Below, one piece after another: positions 7,210 through 15,487 of a stretch of DNA of 64,000 nt; the first letter of the stretch is position 1; each line of letters starts with the position of its first letter. The position numbers were made by a program, and so were the translations under genes. The notes under the pieces are model-generated. The model searched no databases. It saw nothing but the letters and a program-made list of their open reading frames with translations, and was not told where the DNA came from. Source of the DNA: Nonomuraea helvata (GTDB lineage: Bacteria > Actinomycetota > Actinomycetes > Streptosporangiales > Streptosporangiaceae); assembly GCF_039535785.1 (NCBI RefSeq), contig NZ_BAAAXV010000008.1:744001-808000 (forward strand). Reading direction: 5' to 3'.

Positions 7210-10050
7210 GTGGCTGACCGCCTGATCGTGCGTGGTGCACGAGAACACAACCTCAAGGACGTCTCGCTCGACCTGCCGCGAGACTCGCTGATCGTCTTCA
7301 CGGGCCTGTCCGGCTCCGGCAAGTCGAGCCTGGCCTTCGACACGATCTTCGCTGAGGGGCAGCGGCGCTACGTCGAGTCGCTGTCGGCGTACGCCCGCCA
7401 GTTCCTCGGCCAGATGGACAAGCCCGACGTCGACTTCATCGAGGGCCTGTCGCCCGCGGTGTCGATCGACCAGAAGGCGACCAGCAAGAACCCCCGCTCG
7501 ACCGTCGGCACGATCACCGAGGTCTACGACTACCTGCGGCTGCTCTGGGCGCGCATCGGCAAGCCCCACTGCCCGGTGTGCTCGCGTCCGATCGCCAGGC
7601 AGACGCCCGAGCAGATCGTCGACCGCGTGATGGACCTGGAGGAGGGCACCCGCTTCCAGGTGCTCGCGCCGGTGATCAGGGGCCGCAAGGGCGAGTACGC
7701 CGAGCTGTTCCGCGAGCTGCAGACCAAGGGTTTCGCCCGGGCCAGGGTCGACGGCACCATCGTGCGGCTGGAGGAGCCGCCGACGCTGAAGAAGTACGAG
7801 AAGCACGACATCGAGGTCATCGTCGACCGCCTGTCGGTCAAGGAGTCGGCGCGGCGCCGGCTCAACGACTCGGTCGAGACGGCCTTGCAGTTGTCGGGCG
7901 GCACGATCACGCTCGAGTTCGTCGACCTGCCCGAGGACGACCCGGGCCGCGAGCGCTTCTACTCCGAGCACCTCTACTGCCCCTATGACGACCTGTCGTT
8001 CGAGGAGCTGGAGCCGCGCTCGTTCTCCTTCAACTCACCGTTCGGCGCCTGCCCCGAGTGCACGGGCCTCGGCACGAAGATGGAGGTCGACCCCGACCTG
8101 GTGGTGCCCGACCCCGAGCGCACGCTCGGCGACGGCGCGCTCCACCCGTGGTCGGGCGGCCACACCAGCGAATACTTCGTCAGGCTGATCGAGGCACTCG
8201 GCCACACGGTCGGGTTCACGCTCGACACGCCGTGGGAGAAGCTGCCGAAGAAGGCGCAGAAGTCGCTGCTGTACGGGCACGACGAGCAGGTGCACGTCCG
8301 CTACAGCAACCGCTACGGCAGGCAGCGCTCCTACTACACCACCTATGACGGCGTCATCCCGTGGGTGCAGCGCCGGCACGCCGAGGCGGAGAGCGACTCG
8401 ACCCGTGAGCGGTTCGAGGGCTACATGCGCGAGATCCCCTGCCCGGCCTGCAAGGGTGCCCGGCTCAAGCCGGTCACGCTGGCGGTCACGGTCGCGGACA
8501 AGTCGATCGCCGAGGTGGCGGCCATGTCGATCGGCGAGTGCGCGAAGTTCCTGGCCGGGCTCAAGCTCTCCGACCGCGACATGCACATCGCCGAGCGGGT
8601 GGTCAAGGAGATCAACGCCCGCATGGGCTTCCTGCTCGACGTCGGCCTCGACTACCTGACCATGGACCGCGCCGCCGCCACCCTGGCGGGCGGCGAGGCC
8701 CAGCGCATCAGGCTGGCAACGCAGATCGGCTCGGGCCTGGTCGGCGTCCTGTACGTGCTCGACGAGCCGTCCATCGGGCTCCACCAGCGCGACAACATGC
8801 GGCTGCTCGACACGCTGATCAGGCTGCGCGACATGGGCAACACGCTGATCGTGGTCGAGCACGACGAGGACACGATCGCGGCGGCCGACTGGGTGGTCGA
8901 CATCGGCCCCGGCGCAGGCGAGCACGGCGGCCAGGTCGTGGTGTCCGGCACCGTCCAGGAGCTCCTGTCCAGCGAGGAGTCGATCACCGGCCAGTACCTG
9001 TCCGGGCGCAGGAGCATCCCGATCCCGCCCAAGCGCCGCAAGCGCGACAGGAAGCGGCAGATCACGGTCAAGGGCGCGCGCGAGCACAACCTCAAGGGAG
9101 TCGACATCGACTTCCCGCTGGGCGTGTTCACGGCGGTCACGGGCGTGTCGGGGTCGGGGAAGTCGACGCTGGTCAACGACATCCTCTACAACGCGCTGGC
9201 CAAGGAGCTCAACGGCGCGCGCACGGTGCCGGGGCGGCACTCGCGCATCAACGGCATGGACCACGTGGACAAGGTCGTCCATGTCGACCAGTCGCCGATC
9301 GGCCGCACCCCCCGTTCCAACCCGGCCACGTACACCGGCGTCTTCGACCACGTCCGCAAGCTGTTCGCGGCCACGACCGAGGCGAAGGTGCGCGGCTACC
9401 AGCCCGGGCGCTTCAGCTTCAACGTCAAGGGCGGGCGCTGCGAGGCGTGCGCGGGCGACGGCACCATCAAGATCGAGATGAACTTCCTCCCCGACGTCTA
9501 CGTCCCCTGTGAGGTCTGCCACGGCGCCCGCTACAACCGGGAGACGCTGGAGGTCCACTACAAGGGCAAGACGATCTCCGAGGTGCTCGACATGCCGATC
9601 GAGGAGGCCCTGGGCTTCTTCGACGCGATCCCCGCGATCAAGCGCCACCTGCAGACGCTCCACGACGTGGGCCTCGGCTACGTACGGCTCGGGCAGCCCG
9701 CCACCACGCTGTCCGGCGGTGAGGCACAGCGGGTCAAGCTCGCGTCGGAGCTGCAGCGGCGGCAGACGGGGCGGACCATCTACGTGCTGGACGAGCCGAC
9801 CACCGGCCTGCACTTCGAGGACATCCGGCGCCTGCTGGGCGTGCTCGGGCGGCTCGTGGACGGCGGCAACACGGTGATCGTCATCGAGCACAACCTCGAT
9901 GTGATCAAGACGGCCGACTGGATCATCGACATGGGGCCCGAGGGCGGCTCCCGGGGCGGGACGCTGGTCGCCAGCGGGACGCCCGAGGAGATCGCACTGG
10001 TGGACGAGAGCCACACGGGGCGCTTCCTGCGGAAGATCCTGGCCTTCTGA
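7210..10050 (+). CDS. uvrA: UvrABC excinuclease subunit A
   Basis: Damage-recognition ATPase of nucleotide excision repair; dimerises, scans DNA and loads UvrB. At 946 aa it has the full layout: first ABC domain with Walker A GLSGSGKSS (about residues 32-40) and signature LAGGEAQR (about 492), second with GVSGSGKST (about 643) and LSGGEAQR (about 834). Zinc-binding cysteines occur as CPVCSRP, CPACKGARL and the CEAC ... CEVCHGARY module near residues 740-775. GTG 7210 is the only start that gives the conserved MADRLIVRGAREHNL N-terminus; its ribosome site is weak. I found no SOS-type palindrome in the 200 bases upstream. A long hairpin ends the gene. Confidence 0.98.
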   Translation: MADRLIVRGAREHNLKDVSLDLPRDSLIVFTGLSGSGKSSLAFDTIFAEGQRRYVESLSAYARQFLGQMDKPDVDFIEGLSPAVSIDQKATSKNPRSTVGTITEVYDYLRLLWARIGKPHCPVCSRPIARQTPEQIVDRVMDLEEGTRFQVLAPVIRGRKGEYAELFRELQTKGFARARVDGTIVRLEEPPTLKKYEKHDIEVIVDRLSVKESARRRLNDSVETALQLSGGTITLEFVDLPEDDPGRERFYSEHLYCPYDDLSFEELEPRSFSFNSPFGACPECTGLGTKMEVDPDLVVPDPERTLGDGALHPWSGGHTSEYFVRLIEALGHTVGFTLDTPWEKLPKKAQKSLLYGHDEQVHVRYSNRYGRQRSYYTTYDGVIPWVQRRHAEAESDSTRERFEGYMREIPCPACKGARLKPVTLAVTVADKSIAEVAAMSIGECAKFLAGLKLSDRDMHIAERVVKEINARMGFLLDVGLDYLTMDRAAATLAGGEAQRIRLATQIGSGLVGVLYVLDEPSIGLHQRDNMRLLDTLIRLRDMGNTLIVVEHDEDTIAAADWVVDIGPGAGEHGGQVVVSGTVQELLSSEESITGQYLSGRRSIPIPPKRRKRDRKRQITVKGAREHNLKGVDIDFPLGVFTAVTGVSGSGKSTLVNDILYNALAKELNGARTVPGRHSRINGMDHVDKVVHVDQSPIGRTPRSNPATYTGVFDHVRKLFAATTEAKVRGYQPGRFSFNVKGGRCEACAGDGTIKIEMNFLPDVYVPCEVCHGARYNRETLEVHYKGKTISEVLDMPIEEALGFFDAIPAIKRHLQTLHDVGLGYVRLGQPATTLSGGEAQRVKLASELQRRQTGRTIYVLDEPTTGLHFEDIRRLLGVLGRLVDGGNTVIVIEHNLDVIKTADWIIDMGPEGGSRGGTLVASGTPEEIALVDESHTGRFLRKILAF

Positions 10051-10085
10051 GCCGTCGCGCGCCGCTGGGTGGCGTGTGACGGCTC
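10049..10085 (+). terminator. Hairpin terminator after uvrA
   Basis: A 15-bp stem pairs 10049-10063 with 10071-10085 (two G-U pairs) around a 7-base loop, beginning at the uvrA stop codon. There is no T-run, as is common in actinomycetes. The convergent gene ends at 10114, so it may serve both. Confidence 0.65.
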
Positions 10086-10113
10086 GCCCTGCGCCGGCCT
10101 GGGCACGGTGTGG

Positions 10114-10839
10114 TCAGCCGGTGGTGGTGCGAGCGCGGGCGCGGCGTTTGGCGGCGTCGCCGCGTTCCAGCCACCACTCGGCCACCAGCAGCGGCAGCAC
10201 CCAGCCCAGCCACGCGCTCATCGCCGCCGCGGTGCTCACCAGGAACGCCTGGTCGCCGTGGAAGGCCGTGTCGAGCTGCGGCGACAGGGTGATGACGAAC
10301 ACGGCGGCCCAGATGCGGTTCGTGACGATGGACATGGTCAGGGCGAAGCTGCGGATCATCCATCGGCGGTGGTCGACGAACCTGCGCTGCCTGGCCATCC
10401 GCCAGCCTGCCAGCGTGCAGCCCACCCAGAGGGGCGCCAGCACGACTCCGCTGGCCGCCGTCGCCGGGCCGAAATACGGGGTGGTCACGCTGACCACCAG
10501 CGCCAGCAGGCCGCTCGGGACGCAGCCGCCGAAGACGTACACCCGGCCGATGATCCGGTGCGCGCGCGGATAGCGTCCCCGGAACCACGGCCAGATCTGC
10601 AGGCAGCACGTGATCATCGCGGTCGAGCCGAAGATCACGTGCAGGGAGAGCACCACGAAGTGCGGCGGGAAGAAGTCCGGAGCCGGCACTCGGGACTGGG
10701 CCGGGTCCAGGGAGAGGTACGGCGGCAGTGAGTACGCGACGAACACGGCCGACACCACCGCCAGTGGAGCCACCCACGGCCGCCGCCACCAGCGAGGCTT
10801 GGACGGGGAGACAGGCGGGCGTTCTGTCGTAAGAGTCAT
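10114..10839 (-). CDS. DUF2306-like multi-helix membrane protein
   Basis: Predicted 241-aa membrane protein with about six helices, resembling the DUF2306 group: a helix, then HxxFGSTAMITCCLQ, a basic loop with RAHRIIGRVYVFGG, and a second RFVDHRRWMIRSFALTMS block. The two His/Arg-rich membrane-edge motifs look like possible cofactor or heme sites, but no function is established that I can name. The start ATG 10839 gives a short cytosolic N-terminus (MTLTTERPPVSPSK) before the first helix; upstream in-frame sequence to 11289 is antisense shadow of the Rieske gene. It is divergent from the Rieske cluster and convergent with uvrA. Confidence 0.7.
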   Translation of the reverse strand: MTLTTERPPVSPSKPRWWRRPWVAPLAVVSAVFVAYSLPPYLSLDPAQSRVPAPDFFPPHFVVLSLHVIFGSTAMITCCLQIWPWFRGRYPRAHRIIGRVYVFGGCVPSGLLALVVSVTTPYFGPATAASGVVLAPLWVGCTLAGWRMARQRRFVDHRRWMIRSFALTMSIVTNRIWAAVFVITLSPQLDTAFHGDQAFLVSTAAAMSAWLGWVLPLLVAEWWLERGDAAKRRARARTTTG

Positions 10840-11059
10840 ATGGTCAGCGTCGGCCCCGCCGCTGACCGTCCGCCTACCGCTCGCTGACCACGCTCTCACC
10901 GGCGAGCCGATCTGTGGGCCGATCCCGTGGTCCGCACGTGGCGGCGATCCTGCGGCCCGCGACCCGGTAACCGGACCGAGGGGTGCCGCCAATAAAGTTG
11001 AGCATCGGTAACGGCCTGGCCTGCAGGGGGTCAGCGGCGACGCGGAAGGTCGGCACATC

Positions 11060-11491
11060 ATGACGGTGAAGGAGCGGGGCGGAGCCATGCCTGAAAACGG
11101 TTTGGGGCGGCGCGAGGTGCTGGGGGCGGCCGGGATCTCGGTGTGCGGGCTGGCGCTGGCCGGGTGCGGCGGGGGAGAGACCAAGGCCCAGCCGAGCCTC
11201 AAGGGCAAGGTCATCGCCAAGACGGCCGACGTGCCCGTGGGCGGGGGCACGGTGATCGAGGACCTGCAGGTCGTGGTGACGCAGCCCACACAGGGCGTCT
11301 ACAAGGCGTTCAGCTCGGTGTGCACGCACAAGGGCTGCGCGGTCGGCGCCCCCAAGGAGAACGTCATCCGGTGCGCCTGCCACGGCAGCGAGTTCTCCGC
11401 CGACAGCGGCAAGGCCACCAAGGGACCCGCCACCGCCCCGCTGGCCTCCTACAAGGTCAAGGTCGAAGGCGACGGCATCGTGGTCGCCTGA
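11060..11491 (+). CDS. Rieske [2Fe-2S] lipoprotein, paralogue 1
   Basis: Exported Rieske-domain protein. The N-terminus has a twin-arginine-type start (LGRREVLGAAG), a hydrophobic core and a lipobox ending in LALAGC, so it should be translocated folded by Tat and lipid-anchored outside. The cluster ligands are CTHKGC and CACHGSEF (two Cys, two His). Length is 143 aa from ATG 11060; ATG 11087 (MPENGLGRREV) is an alternative nearer the arginine pair, and both have only moderate ribosome sites. It is the first of three tandem paralogues sharing the TADVPVGGGTV block. An electron-transfer role at the outer membrane face is inferred; no oxidase or bc1 partner is in the window. Confidence 0.88.
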   Translation: MTVKERGGAMPENGLGRREVLGAAGISVCGLALAGCGGGETKAQPSLKGKVIAKTADVPVGGGTVIEDLQVVVTQPTQGVYKAFSSVCTHKGCAVGAPKENVIRCACHGSEFSADSGKATKGPATAPLASYKVKVEGDGIVVA

Positions 11492-11595
11492 AGGCGTACT
11501 TATGCGTAGAGAACCGGATTGGGCTCGGGCACGCTGAACCGGTGCGAGGGCGCCGGCCGTACCTGAAGTGAAAGCCAATCTGGGAGGAACGCACG

Positions 11596-12057
11596 ATGAC
11601 GGATAAGACGCGCCGGACGGTGGTCCTGGGCGCAGGAGGCGCCGGGCTCGCGGCGGTTCTGACGGCATGTGCGAGCTACGGTTCGCCGACGACGGAGGCG
11701 AGTGCGGAGCCGCCGGCGGAGCAGCCCTCGGAGTCGTCGGCACCGAAGAAAAAGAAGACGGCCTCGAAGAGCAAGGCGCTGGCCGACACCGCGGACATCC
11801 CCGAGGGCGGCGGGAAGGTCTTCGAGAACGAGAAGATCGTGGTCACGCAGCCGAGCGCGGGCGAGTTCAAGGCGTTCACGGCGGTCTGCACCCACGCGGG
11901 CTGCACGGTGGCCAGCGTCTCCAACAAGACGATCAACTGCCCGTGTCACGGCAGCAAGTTCAACATCAACGACGGCTCCGTCGCGAACGGGCCGGCCAGT
12001 GAGCCGCTGGCGGAGAAGAAGATAACCGTCGACGGTGACAAGATCCGGCTCGCATAG
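11596..12057 (+). CDS. Rieske [2Fe-2S] lipoprotein, paralogue 2
   Basis: Second tandem paralogue, 153 aa. N-terminus MTDKTRRTVVLGAGGAG is Tat-like (TRRTVVLG), followed by a lipobox VLTACAS. A 35-residue Ser/Glu/Lys-rich linker (including KKKKTASKSK) separates the anchor from the domain and is longer than in its neighbours. Cluster ligands: CTHAGC and CPCHGSKF. GGAGG at 11583-11587 fixes ATG 11596. Like its siblings it carries the ADIPEGGGKVF and VVTQP motifs, typical of small actinobacterial Rieske lipoproteins usually found near uvrC. The 104 bases separating it from paralogue 1 contain no strong terminator, so they may be co-transcribed. Confidence 0.9.
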   Translation: MTDKTRRTVVLGAGGAGLAAVLTACASYGSPTTEASAEPPAEQPSESSAPKKKKTASKSKALADTADIPEGGGKVFENEKIVVTQPSAGEFKAFTAVCTHAGCTVASVSNKTINCPCHGSKFNINDGSVANGPASEPLAEKKITVDGDKIRLA

Positions 12058-12102
12058 GCCGTGTCTCATGAATTTCTCACCTGCATGCGGTTGGGTGAGC
12101 AC

Positions 12103-12537
12103 ATGGGAGATGACCTTCAGAGTCGCCGTACGGTGATCGCCGGTGTCGGAGCGGGCGGCCTGGCGCTGGCGCTCACCGCCTGCGGCGGCAGCGCAGAAAC
12201 CACACAGCCCGCGGCCGGCGGGAGCGCGTCGCAGTCCGGCGCACTGGCCGGTGGCACGCTGGCCAAGACCGCCGACATCCCCGTCGGCGGCGGCACGGTC
12301 TTCAAGGATCAGAAGATCGTGGTCACCCAGCCCACGTCGGGTGAGTTCAAGGCGTTCAGCGCCGTGTGCACGCACAACGGATGCACGGTCGGCAACGTCT
12401 CGGACGGTGTGATCGTCTGCCCGTGCCATGGCAGCAAGTTCGCCATCGCGGACGGCTCGGTCAAGCACGGGCCGGCCGACAAACCGCTGCCCGCGCAGCA
12501 GATCAAGGTTGAGGGCGACCAGATCACGCTCGCGTAG
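12103..12537 (+). CDS. Rieske [2Fe-2S] lipoprotein, paralogue 3
   Basis: Third tandem paralogue. Twin-arginine motif SRRTVIAG, hydrophobic core and lipobox LALTACGG precede a short Ala/Gly/Ser linker and the Rieske domain with CTHNGC and CPCHGSKF. It is closest to paralogue 2 in the C-terminal half (KIVVTQP, GEFKAF). I prefer ATG 12103 (144 aa), which places the arginine pair near the N-terminus as in its siblings; ATG 12085 and GTG 12061 are in frame but give unusually long leaders. A strong hairpin follows, so the three-gene set probably ends here, before uvrC. Confidence 0.88.
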   Translation: MGDDLQSRRTVIAGVGAGGLALALTACGGSAETTQPAAGGSASQSGALAGGTLAKTADIPVGGGTVFKDQKIVVTQPTSGEFKAFSAVCTHNGCTVGNVSDGVIVCPCHGSKFAIADGSVKHGPADKPLPAQQIKVEGDQITLA

Positions 12538-12544
12538 CCGGGCA

Positions 12545-12577
12545 GGCCCGTCGCGCCGCTGGGAAGCGCGGCGGGCC
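12545..12577 (+). terminator. Hairpin terminator after the Rieske cluster
   Basis: A 12-bp stem (12545-12556 with 12566-12577, one G-T pair) and 9-base loop lie 8 bases after the third Rieske stop codon and before the uvrC start. Confidence 0.65.
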
Positions 12578-12609
12578 ACCTTGTCGGTGGGGGCTACTAG
12601 GCTTTGAAC

Positions 12610-14538
12610 GTGGCGAGATCAGCGGGCAGCCCCTTGAGTTTCCGGCCCAAGCCGGGTTCGATCCCCGATTCCCCCGGGGTCTACCGGTTCAGGGACGCGC
12701 ACGGCCGGGTGATCTACGTCGGCAAGGCCAAGAGCCTGCGCCAGCGGCTCAACTCCTACTTCGCCGACTTCTCCGCGCTCCACCCGCGCACCCAGTCGAT
12801 GCTGACCACGGCCGCGGACGTCGACTGGACCGTCGTCGGCACCGAGGTCGAGGCGCTGCAGCTCGAATACTCCTGGATCAAGGAGTTCGACCCGCGCTTC
12901 AACGTGAAATACCGCGACGACAAGTCGTACCCCTATCTCGCGGTCACCATGGGCGAGGACTTCCCGCGCGTGCAGGTCATGCGCGGGGCCAAGCGCAAGG
13001 GCACGCGTTACTTCGGCCCCTACTCGCACGCGTGGGCCATCCGCGAGACCGTCGACCTGCTGCTGCGGGTCTTCCCGGTGCGCACGTGCAGCGCGGGGGT
13101 GTTCAAGCGGGCCGGCCAGATCGGCCGCCCGTGCCTGCTCGGCTACATCGACAAGTGCTCGGCGCCCTGCGTCGGCCGGGTCACCCCGGAGGAGCACCGG
13201 GAGCTGGCCGAGGACTTCTGCGACTTCATGGCGGGCAACACCAGCCGCTTCATCAAGCGCCTCGAGAAGGACATGCGCGACGCGGCCTCGGAGCAGGAGT
13301 ACGAGCGCGCGGCCCGGCTCCGCGACGACATCCAGGCGCTGCAGCGGGCGCTGGAGAAGCAGGCCGTGGTGCTCGGCGAGGGCACCGACGCCGACGTGAT
13401 CGCGCTGGCCGAGGACCCGCTCGAAGCCGCCGTCCAGGTCTTCTACGTGCGCGGCGGCCGCATCCGCGGCCAGCGCGGATGGGTGGTCGACAAGGTCGAG
13501 GAGACCTCGCCCGGCGCGCTGGTCGAGCAGTTCCTCCTCCAGATGTACGCCGAGGCGAGCCCCGACGCGATGCCGCGCGAGGTCCTCGTGCCCGCGCTGC
13601 CGCCCGACTGCGAGGCCGTCGCCGAGCTGCTGAGCGAACAGCGCCGCACCCGCGTCGAGGTGCGCGTGCCCCAGCGCGGCGACAAGAGAGCGCTGATGGA
13701 GACCGTCGAGCGCAACGCCAAGGAGTCGCTCGCCCAGCACAAGATCCGCCGTGCCAGCGACCTGACCACCCGGAGCAAGGCGCTGCAGGAGATCGCCGAC
13801 GCGCTCGACCTCGACCAGGCGCCGCTGCGCATCGAGTGCTTTGACGTCTCCCACCTGCAGGGCGAGAACGTCGTGGCGTCGATGGTGGTCTTCGAGGACG
13901 GCCTGGCGCGCAAGAGCGAATACCGGCGCTTCGCCGTCAAGAGCAAGGAGGGCGACGTCGCGTCGATCCACGAGGTGATCACGCGGCGGTTCCGCCGCTA
14001 CCTCGAGGAGCGCTCGGCCACCGGCGAGCTGGCCGCTGACGACGACAGCGGCCACGGCCCCATCGACCCCGAGACGGGCAAGCCGCGCAAGTTCGCCTAT
14101 CCGCCCAACCTCGTCGTCGTCGACGGCGCGGGTCCCCAGGCGGCCGCCGCGCAGCGGGCGCTCGACGAACTCGGCATCGATGACGTGTCGGTGTGCGGAC
14201 TGGCCAAGCGGCTGGAGGAGGTGTGGCTGCCCGGCGACGACCAGCCGGTGATCATGCCTCGTTCAAGTGAAGGTCTCTACCTGCTGCAACGCGTGCGGGA
14301 CGAAGCACACAGGTTCGCCATCACCTACCATCGGTCCAAGAGGTCCAAGACGGTGAAGGAGAGCGCGCTCGACAGCGTGCCGGGCCTCGGGCCGGCTCGC
14401 CGGCAGGCGCTGCTCAAGCACTTCGGCTCCGTGAAGAAACTACGCGAGGCCACTGCCGCGGAGATCTGCGAGGTTCCAGGCATCGGCCCGTCCATCGCCG
14501 AGGTCATCGTGTCGACGCTGAAGGGAGAGTCACCTTGA
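12610..14538 (+). CDS. uvrC: UvrABC excinuclease subunit C
   Basis: Dual-incision nuclease of nucleotide excision repair. Domains in order: GIY-YIG nuclease near the N-terminus (PGVYRF ... VIYVGKAKSLRQRL), a cysteine cluster (RTCSAGVFK ... GRPCLLGYIDKCSAPC), a UvrB-binding UVR motif around residues 225-255, an RNase H-like endonuclease domain (ECFDVSHLQG, VVVDGAGPQ) and a C-terminal tandem helix-hairpin-helix (VPGLGPARR, VPGIGPSIAE). At 642 aa it is full length. GTG 12610 and TTG 12604 are both possible; TACTAG at 12595-12600 could be a -10 element for an almost leaderless message starting at GTG 12610. rapZ follows after 82 bases. Confidence 0.97.
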   Translation: MARSAGSPLSFRPKPGSIPDSPGVYRFRDAHGRVIYVGKAKSLRQRLNSYFADFSALHPRTQSMLTTAADVDWTVVGTEVEALQLEYSWIKEFDPRFNVKYRDDKSYPYLAVTMGEDFPRVQVMRGAKRKGTRYFGPYSHAWAIRETVDLLLRVFPVRTCSAGVFKRAGQIGRPCLLGYIDKCSAPCVGRVTPEEHRELAEDFCDFMAGNTSRFIKRLEKDMRDAASEQEYERAARLRDDIQALQRALEKQAVVLGEGTDADVIALAEDPLEAAVQVFYVRGGRIRGQRGWVVDKVEETSPGALVEQFLLQMYAEASPDAMPREVLVPALPPDCEAVAELLSEQRRTRVEVRVPQRGDKRALMETVERNAKESLAQHKIRRASDLTTRSKALQEIADALDLDQAPLRIECFDVSHLQGENVVASMVVFEDGLARKSEYRRFAVKSKEGDVASIHEVITRRFRRYLEERSATGELAADDDSGHGPIDPETGKPRKFAYPPNLVVVDGAGPQAAAAQRALDELGIDDVSVCGLAKRLEEVWLPGDDQPVIMPRSSEGLYLLQRVRDEAHRFAITYHRSKRSKTVKESALDSVPGLGPARRQALLKHFGSVKKLREATAAEICEVPGIGPSIAEVIVSTLKGESP

Positions 14539-14620
14539 TCTCGCCAGGACGCCAGGGCGTGCCCGGGTGCCTCCGCTATGGTGGTGCGCCCGTCCAGGGC
14601 GCGCGGGACGGAGAGAGGAA

Positions 14621-15487
14621 ATGAGCACGGAGCCGGCGTTCGTCATCGTCACCGGCATGTCAGGGGCGGGGCGCAGCACAGCCGCCAAAGCGCTCGAGGA
14701 CCTGGGCTGGTTCGTCATCGACAACCTGCCGCCCGGGCTGCTGTTCGCGATGGCGGAGGAGGCGGGCAAGGTCAAGCTGGCCGCCGACAAGGTGGCGGCC
14801 GTCGTGGACGTCCGCAGCCTGGCCTTCACCACCGACCTCAACGCCGCCATCGAGGAGCTCGAAGGGCGCGGCGTGCGGGTCCGGGTCGTGTTCCTCGAGG
14901 CCAGCGACGAGGAGCTGGTGCGCAGGTTCGAGAACGTCCGCAGGCCGCACCCCCTCCAGGGCGAGGGGCGGCTCGTCGACGGGATCACCCGCGAGCGGGG
15001 CATCCTGCGGGAGGTCAGGGCCAATGCCGACCTGGTGATCGACACCTCCTCGCACAACGTCCACGACCTGCGTAACAAGATCGTCGCGTACTTCGGCGGT
15101 GAGGACCGGCCGGGGCTGCGGCTCAACATCGTGTCCTTCGGGTTCAAGTACGGCCTGCCGGTGGACGCCGACCTCGTGGTCGACTGCCGGTTCCTGCCCA
15201 ACCCGCACTGGGTGCCCGAGCTGCGGCCGATGACCGGGCTCGAGTCGCCGGTGAGCGACTACGTGCTGGGGCAGCCGGGGGCCAAGGAGTTCCTCGACGC
15301 GTACGAGGAGGTCCTGCGGGTGGTCGTCGCCGGATACGCCCGCGAGGGCAAGAGCTACGCCACGCTGGCGGTGGGCTGCACGGGAGGCAAGCACCGCAGC
15401 GTGGCCATGGCCGAGCAGATCGCCGCCCGCCTGCATGACCGCGACATGGAGGTCCAGGTGAGCCATCGGGATGTGGGGCGGGAGTGA
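14621..15487 (+). CDS. rapZ: RapZ-family nucleotide-binding protein (RNase adapter family)
   Basis: P-loop protein of the RapZ/YvcJ family, 288 aa. Walker A is GMSGAGRS at residues 12-19; the C-terminal half has the conserved VSFGFKYGLP and GCTGGKHRSV motifs that in the E. coli protein sense glucosamine-6-phosphate and bind small RNA. In actinomycetes the role is not settled; glmS-sRNA control should not be assumed. ATG 14621 is preceded by GAGAGGA; an in-frame start at 14567 would add residues that do not look like the family. The gene overlaps yvcK by GTGA (15484-15487), the standard rapZ-yvcK-whiA triad seen across Gram-positives. Confidence 0.95.
   Translation: MSTEPAFVIVTGMSGAGRSTAAKALEDLGWFVIDNLPPGLLFAMAEEAGKVKLAADKVAAVVDVRSLAFTTDLNAAIEELEGRGVRVRVVFLEASDEELVRRFENVRRPHPLQGEGRLVDGITRERGILREVRANADLVIDTSSHNVHDLRNKIVAYFGGEDRPGLRLNIVSFGFKYGLPVDADLVVDCRFLPNPHWVPELRPMTGLESPVSDYVLGQPGAKEFLDAYEEVLRVVVAGYAREGKSYATLAVGCTGGKHRSVAMAEQIAARLHDRDMEVQVSHRDVGRE

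Noticed and set aside
8035..10014. Long antisense frame opposite uvrA (about 659 codons)
   Set aside because: Typical high-GC shadow: His/Arg/Val-rich, no domain, while uvrA on the plus strand is complete. The same applies to long antisense frames over uvrC, tkt, pgk and the hydroxyproline genes.
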